64,000 bases of DNA from Purshia tridentata (lineage: Eukaryota > Streptophyta > Magnoliopsida > Rosales > Rosaceae), in NCBI GenBank assembly GCA_003254885.1, contig QANT01004515.1:1-64000 (forward strand), read 5' to 3'. Under the pieces are notes generated by a model. The model was not told the DNA's origin and ran no database searches. It saw nothing but the letters and a program-made list of their open reading frames with translations. Both the position numbers and the translations under genes were made by a program. Positions 59,801 through 64,000 of the stretch are shown piece by piece. Positions within the stretch are counted from its first letter, which is position 1. Every line of letters starts with the position of its first letter.

Positions 59801-62444
59801 GGTGTTCTAAATCTTGCTACAAAGCTTCCTACTGTTTTAAAGCCAGACTTAGGACCTAAGACATACATCGCTTATGGAACTATGGAGGAGCTTGGTAATG
59901 GTGATTCAGTTACAAAACTGCATTGTGACATTTCTGATGCGGTACACAATTACCCTATAAAATTTTGAAGTTTTAGTTCCTATCTTATAAAGCTTCTGCA
60001 TCATTTCTTTTATCAAATTTGGATTTGTTCTTTGTCAGTGGTCTTTTCGTATTGTTGTTCCCAGATTTTGCTTTTCTCTGCTATCTCAATGCTATTTCAA
60101 CTCATGAAGTCATACTGTTTTCATAATTTCTGTTTAGGTTAATGTACTGACTCACACAACGGAAGTAAAGATTCCTCCAGGGCAGCATATAATCATCGAC
60201 AAATTAAAGAAGAAATATGGAGCTGAAAATGAAATAATTGAAGGAAATTCATGTAAAGAAGAATCTTTTGAGCCTTCTAATGTGATGGAAGACTTTGTCA
60301 ATGAGGCAGATTCTTCATGGCAAAAAATTTCAGGCAATATTATTAATAACTTAGAGTCAATGGAGCCTGATTCATTTTCAACTAAAAAGAGTCAGAGTAA
60401 TGATAGTTCAGAGGTTGTATATGGAGGTGCTGTTTGGGACATATTCCGTAGGCAAGATGTACCCAAGTTAATAGAGTACCTACAGAAGCATCATAAAGAA
60501 CTCCGCCACATCAGTAATCTTCCTGTGAATTCTGTGCGTATCTTTTCCTATTAACATTAGCAATATTTATTTTGAATTAAGTCAATCTAAGCTGATGTAC
60601 TCCACTTGCTGGCTTCAGGTTATTCATCCTATTCATGACCAGACCCTTTATCTAGATGATAAGCATAAAAAAAAGCTGAAGGAAGAGTTTGGTAAGAACT
60701 TATGTATATTTAGCGAGTCACTCTTGCTGAACAGAATTATTAATTGTGAATGTGAATTATTTTCAGATGTTGAACCTTGGACCTTTGAGCAGCACCTTGG
60801 TGATGCTGTTTTCATTCCTGCTGGATGCCCACATCAAGTGAGAAATAGACAGGTGAGATTTCCTTTAAAATATGCCTATTTATCATGAATTATGAGTTTC
60901 CCTTTTTTAGAACTGATGGGAGAACAGTGTTTCTCAACCTTTAGGATCATAACATTCCACTAACCTTCCAAAACCCATTGTCACAGAAACACTGGTCCGG
61001 TGGTATCTCTCTCTCTCTTTCTCTCTCTCTCTGCGCTAAATAATATGAAAATGAAAGGAAGGAAACAAGCTCTCTCCTTTTTTATAGCTTCATCACCTGC
61101 TGTATTATATGACTTAGCATTATGCCCATGTATACAAGAGACCAAGGCCATTAAATCTAGCCACTTCACCTGTTACAAGACTCAAAACCTGGACTTTGTG
61201 GTTGGCTGTAATACCAGTTGTTATAAACTAGCCAGTACTTGTTAATAGCTTGAGTATTAAGAAGCTGAAGACTTAATTACTGAACCTCTTGGATCATAGT
61301 AGTGCTATCTGGTATTATAAACTAGCCAGTACTTCTTAATAGCTTGAGTATTAAGAAGCTGAAGACTTAATTACTGAACCTCTTGGATCATAGTAGTGCT
61401 ATACTGTTTCTACCTCCTACAATGTGGATGTGGCTTCTCCCAACCTCACCTACTTCTCTCAATCTAAAATGCGCACACACACAAACACAAATGTGGCCTA
61501 GATCACGTTCAGATATATAAAGGGGGTTTATTGGACATGGAAAAAGGTTTAACATTTCTCTAGCGGGTACCTTATAATATTTTGGAATCATCATATTTTT
61601 ATTCTTTGCTAAAGAGTGGCATTTTGAAAAAGAAAAAGAAAATACAAAGAGAGTAAAGAAAGAAAAGATAAGGCTAGTATTTATGTAAGATCTCTGAGCT
61701 GATCAAAAATATTCTAAACCCTTTTGTCAGTATTTATGTAATGTATCAAGTTTGACACTGTTCTAATTTTCTTTTCACAGTCATGCATTAAAGTGGCCCT
61801 TGACTTTGTTTCCCCCGAAAATGTTCAAGAATGCATTCGGTTAACAGAGGAGTTTCGCTTGCTTCCAGCAAACCATAGATCCAAGGAGGATAAGTTGGAG
61901 GTACATGCTATTTTGGATCGTTCCTGCAGCATATCATTACCTGGATTTTGCATTCCTATTTATTTGAGCATAATAGATTGAGTGAGGAGTAAAGCATGAT
62001 GGTAGGTGTCTCAGCCATATGATTATACGTTTTTCTTATCATGTATGGTACCTTTAGGAGTGAGGTCATGCATCTCTGTCCATCCAAAGAATGTCTATCT
62101 CCATGTCTAAAATTGAGTACACAATGCCATGAAAAAATATCCTGACTTGTTATATTTGTAACGGATAATTAGCTGGTTAGGATGGACTTATATTTTTATA
62201 AATTTGTAAGAATTTATGCCTGCTCTAAAAGAAAATGTTACAGACTTTATCTTGTATGGTACTCAGTAGAATGCATGAGGCAACAATGTGGCATATCTAG
62301 AGTTATTTTTGGGCTGAGGGACTTTTCTGCATTCAGGTGAAGAAGATGGCGTTATACGCAGCAAGTGATGCTATAAGTGAAGCTAAAAATCTGATGTCAA
62401 AATTGAATGAGAATGATTTTACTCATGCACTTGCAGTTGATTAA
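53888..62444 (+). CDS. JMJ25: JmjC lysine demethylase, KDM3/JMJ25-like, with AT-hook array
   Basis: Twelve coding exons: 53888-57202, 57422-57546, 57838-57937, 58041-58173, 58279-58342, 58588-59365, 59615-59941, 60138-60533, 60619-60691, 60767-60852, 61781-61900, 62337-62444; 5625 nt, 1874 aa. KDM3/JHDM2 enzymes remove H3K9me1/2 using Fe(II) and 2-oxoglutarate in the nucleus. Exon 1 encodes a Gly-rich segment, then about ten AT-hooks ([12 protein letters not shown] type, about residues 320-1090) that bind AT-rich DNA. A RING-like zinc finger follows (MCHQC…CDRKG…[13 protein letters not shown]), then a second Cys-rich finger ([20 protein letters not shown]). The JmjC domain carries HCD (about residue 1609) and the distal His in CPHQVRN (about 1794), so its Fe ligands appear intact. 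The name JMJ25 is the usual label for this class; exact orthology is not settled. The ATG at 53888 is the first in frame. Confidence 0.9.
56915..57202 (+). repeat. Three in-frame 99-bp coding repeats (AT-hook units) at the end of JmjC exon 1
   Basis: Units begin at 56915, 57014 and 57113 with CATAAGAGGCCTAGAGGG. Each encodes 33 residues with an AT-hook [12 protein letters not shown] followed by a [13 protein letters not shown]-type linker. The middle unit's hook has decayed to RGKPQTF. The last unit runs to the exon 1 donor. Confidence 0.93.
61221..61402. repeat. Tandem duplication in JmjC intron 10, 94-bp period
   Basis: Copies 61221-61308 and 61315-61402 share TTATAAACTAGCCAGTACTT and GAAGACTTAATTACTGAACC, differing by one base over about 88 bp. 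The host intron (60853-61780) also contains a CT microsatellite near 61004-61033. Confidence 0.92.
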
Positions 62445-63904
62445 ATGGGGACAAGGATGCTCAGGAGTATATTCAGCAATTGATGAGTTGTAGAAAACAT
62501 CTTAATGTATATAAAGTAGATGCTTACTTGTTATAATGTTGTATATCTGTTAGACTAGACTGTCAGTAACTTGCTAGTTATCAGCATATCCTGTTAACCC
62601 ATCACTATTAATTCTCCTAGTTTAGCGATCAAAATTATGAGGCCGATGTGTTTGTATCCTTTAAATAATGCTCTGGACAAATAATCTTTCGGGCCATGAT
62701 TTTCATTTTCATGTTACTGAGCAGTAGGCACACATGTTCAGATGTTCTAATCTTAGCCTTACCTACTTTGCTGCATTGTACAGAAAGAACTGTTTCATTT
62801 CAATGGTAAAATGATTGGAGGTAGTATAGAAGCTGAAAAGTGTCCATATGATATTTTGATATTTGTATTGAGTTCCCTAACCATGCAATGTAAGTCTGAG
62901 CCACAAAATACTGCCTCAAATGAATCAGTTCAAAATTTTCAATTAAGTTGTGTCTGAAAATTTGTACAAACAATGTTGTTTAGAAGGGTACTTCTCATAT
63001 TTTAAATTTAAGTGGGGTATCTGTCACTCCCTTATAAATTATCTTTATGTAAATTTACAGAGAAAACAACAAGAACAGGTTTAAAAGAGGAATTGTCCGA
63101 AAAATGAAAAAAAATATCTTAATTTAGGTTAGTGCCATACGTGGTCGGAGCTGTAGCATGAAGAGTTTCTTGGCTCAATTCGATAGCTGTCATGGCAGTG
63201 GTCAATTTTATTTTATTTTTTTAAATTAAATGATATTGGTGGCAGGAGAAATATAAACTTGTGTAAATTTGAGTGGAAGTCATATTTAAGGGAGATTTGA
63301 ACTTAAGATCTCTTTTAATAATATAAAGATAAATATTATTATACTAATAGCTAGTAGTTTTTGTGTAAGGTTAGTTGTTTTGTAACCACTAAAGTTATGA
63401 CAATTCTTAATTGGAAAAAGAAAAAGAAAACAAAAAACTTGAGGGTATTCTAAGAAATTGAATTTGGTCATCTACTGAAAGAGGGGAAAAAGGAAAAAAG
63501 AAAAAAAGAAGGATATTGATTTAGAAATGGGTGAGTTGAGTAAAATTAGTTTAAAGTGGTCGGGGGTGCGTAAAGAGAAGGTGGTGGTGTGGATAATCAA
63601 TAAACCTCAAGCCCCGTTATGAAATTCAGATATTTTATCTTTTATCTTTCTAGCAAGTTATAACAGTCGGCTCAAATATCTTTGATTCTTCCTTGTACTC
63701 TTCTTCTTCTAAATCAATTTCCTTCATCAAAAGTCCCCGACCATACATGCTATTCACAAAATCTAAGACAAACCCAATTCAATTCACAGCCAGTTCCCTA
63801 AACCCTCTTCAAAGTTTTCATTTTTGACTTATATATGAACTCTCAAGTTTCGATTTTTCTATCCTGATTTTCGTTCGTTTTCTCGGAATATTCTCACGCC
63901 CCAA
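62445..63904. other. Intergenic and promoter of the last gene
   Basis: The first few hundred bases should be the 3' UTR of the JmjC gene. No gene, RNA or clear mobile element is visible from about 62900 to 63600. A TATA-like TATATA at 63830-63836 about 70 bp before an ATG marks the promoter of the next gene. Confidence 0.45.
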
Positions 63905-64000
63905 ATGGCTGCGGCGCTCAGATCCAAACCCTCGAGAGATACGGTGTCGTCTACTGTCTCTCAATTCAGGTACTTCGTCTTCAACTACATGCACGCCGGT
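63905..64000 (+). CDS. 5' end of an unidentified gene, cut by the window
   Basis: ATGGCTGCGGCGCTCAGATC opens a frame (MAAALRSKPSRDTVSS…) that runs to the window end. Support is a TATA-like box about 70 bp upstream, a GC-rich codon usage unlike the flank, and a good start context. TTCAG/GTACTTC at 63969/63970 could be a donor, so exon 1 may encode only about 22 residues. The fragment is too short to name a family. Confidence 0.5.
   Translation, partial: MAAALRSKPSRDTVSSTVSQFRYFVFNYMHAG

Noticed and set aside
61004-61033. CT-rich tract in JmjC intron 10 as a regulatory element
   Set aside because: A simple microsatellite inside an intron with no supporting context.

Overview
This is a nuclear chromosome segment of a dicot plant. 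Evidence: AT-rich intergenic DNA, many short GT–AG introns, a plastid starch synthase, an IQ67-domain protein, a phytolongin and RNA-directed DNA methylation genes. The anthocyanidin reductase resembles the Rosaceae proteins I remember, so I infer Rosaceae (Prunus-like), without an alignment. I see no intact autonomous transposon, no LTR element and no CRISPR; mobile DNA is limited to small non-autonomous elements.

Layout: (1) 0.2-3.1 kb, minus, a coiled-coil protein gene with an apparent 1-nt frameshift near its 3' end. (2) 6.0-6.9 kb, a long imperfect inverted repeat forming the promoter of ANR (7.1-9.2 kb, plus). (3) 9.4-9.9 kb, a MITE-like element, then a 156-bp tandem duplication. (4) 10.9-13.5 kb, TAP46, a PP2A regulator (plus). 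(5) 15.1-15.9 kb, a single-exon phytolongin (minus). (6) 17.9-22.1 kb, soluble starch synthase 1, 15 exons (minus), with three G-boxes upstream. (7) 23.1-25.6 kb, an IQD calmodulin-binding protein (minus). (8) 26-30.7 kb, a gene-poor stretch with a Mutator-type MITE bearing a perfect 9-bp target duplication. (9) 31.9-44.8 kb, GMI1, a GHKL-ATPase plus SMC-hinge protein with 37 coding exons, followed 850 bp downstream in the same orientation by DMS3 (45.6-50.2 kb). (10) 52.2-52.6 kb, a small basic protein resembling mitoribosomal mL64/CRIF1. (11) 53.1 kb, tRNA-Gln(CUG), minus. (12) 53.9-62.4 kb, a KDM3/JMJ25-type JmjC histone demethylase whose first exon encodes a long AT-hook array. (13) 63.9 kb, the start of another gene cut by the window end.

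The most interesting region is 31-62 kb. GMI1 (DNA repair and chromosome structure), DMS3 (RNA-directed DNA methylation) and a probable H3K9 demethylase lie side by side. DMS3 exons 3-7 match GMI1 exons 33-37 in order, in all five intron phases and in hinge sequence. This suggests that the DMS3 hinge arose by tandem copying of the GMI1 3' end and that the two have stayed neighbours here. For seven genes (ANR, TAP46, SS1, IQD, GMI1, DMS3, JmjC) I derived exons by hand from splice consensus, reading frame and protein continuity, and each summed coding length is a multiple of three. UTR limits are not determined.
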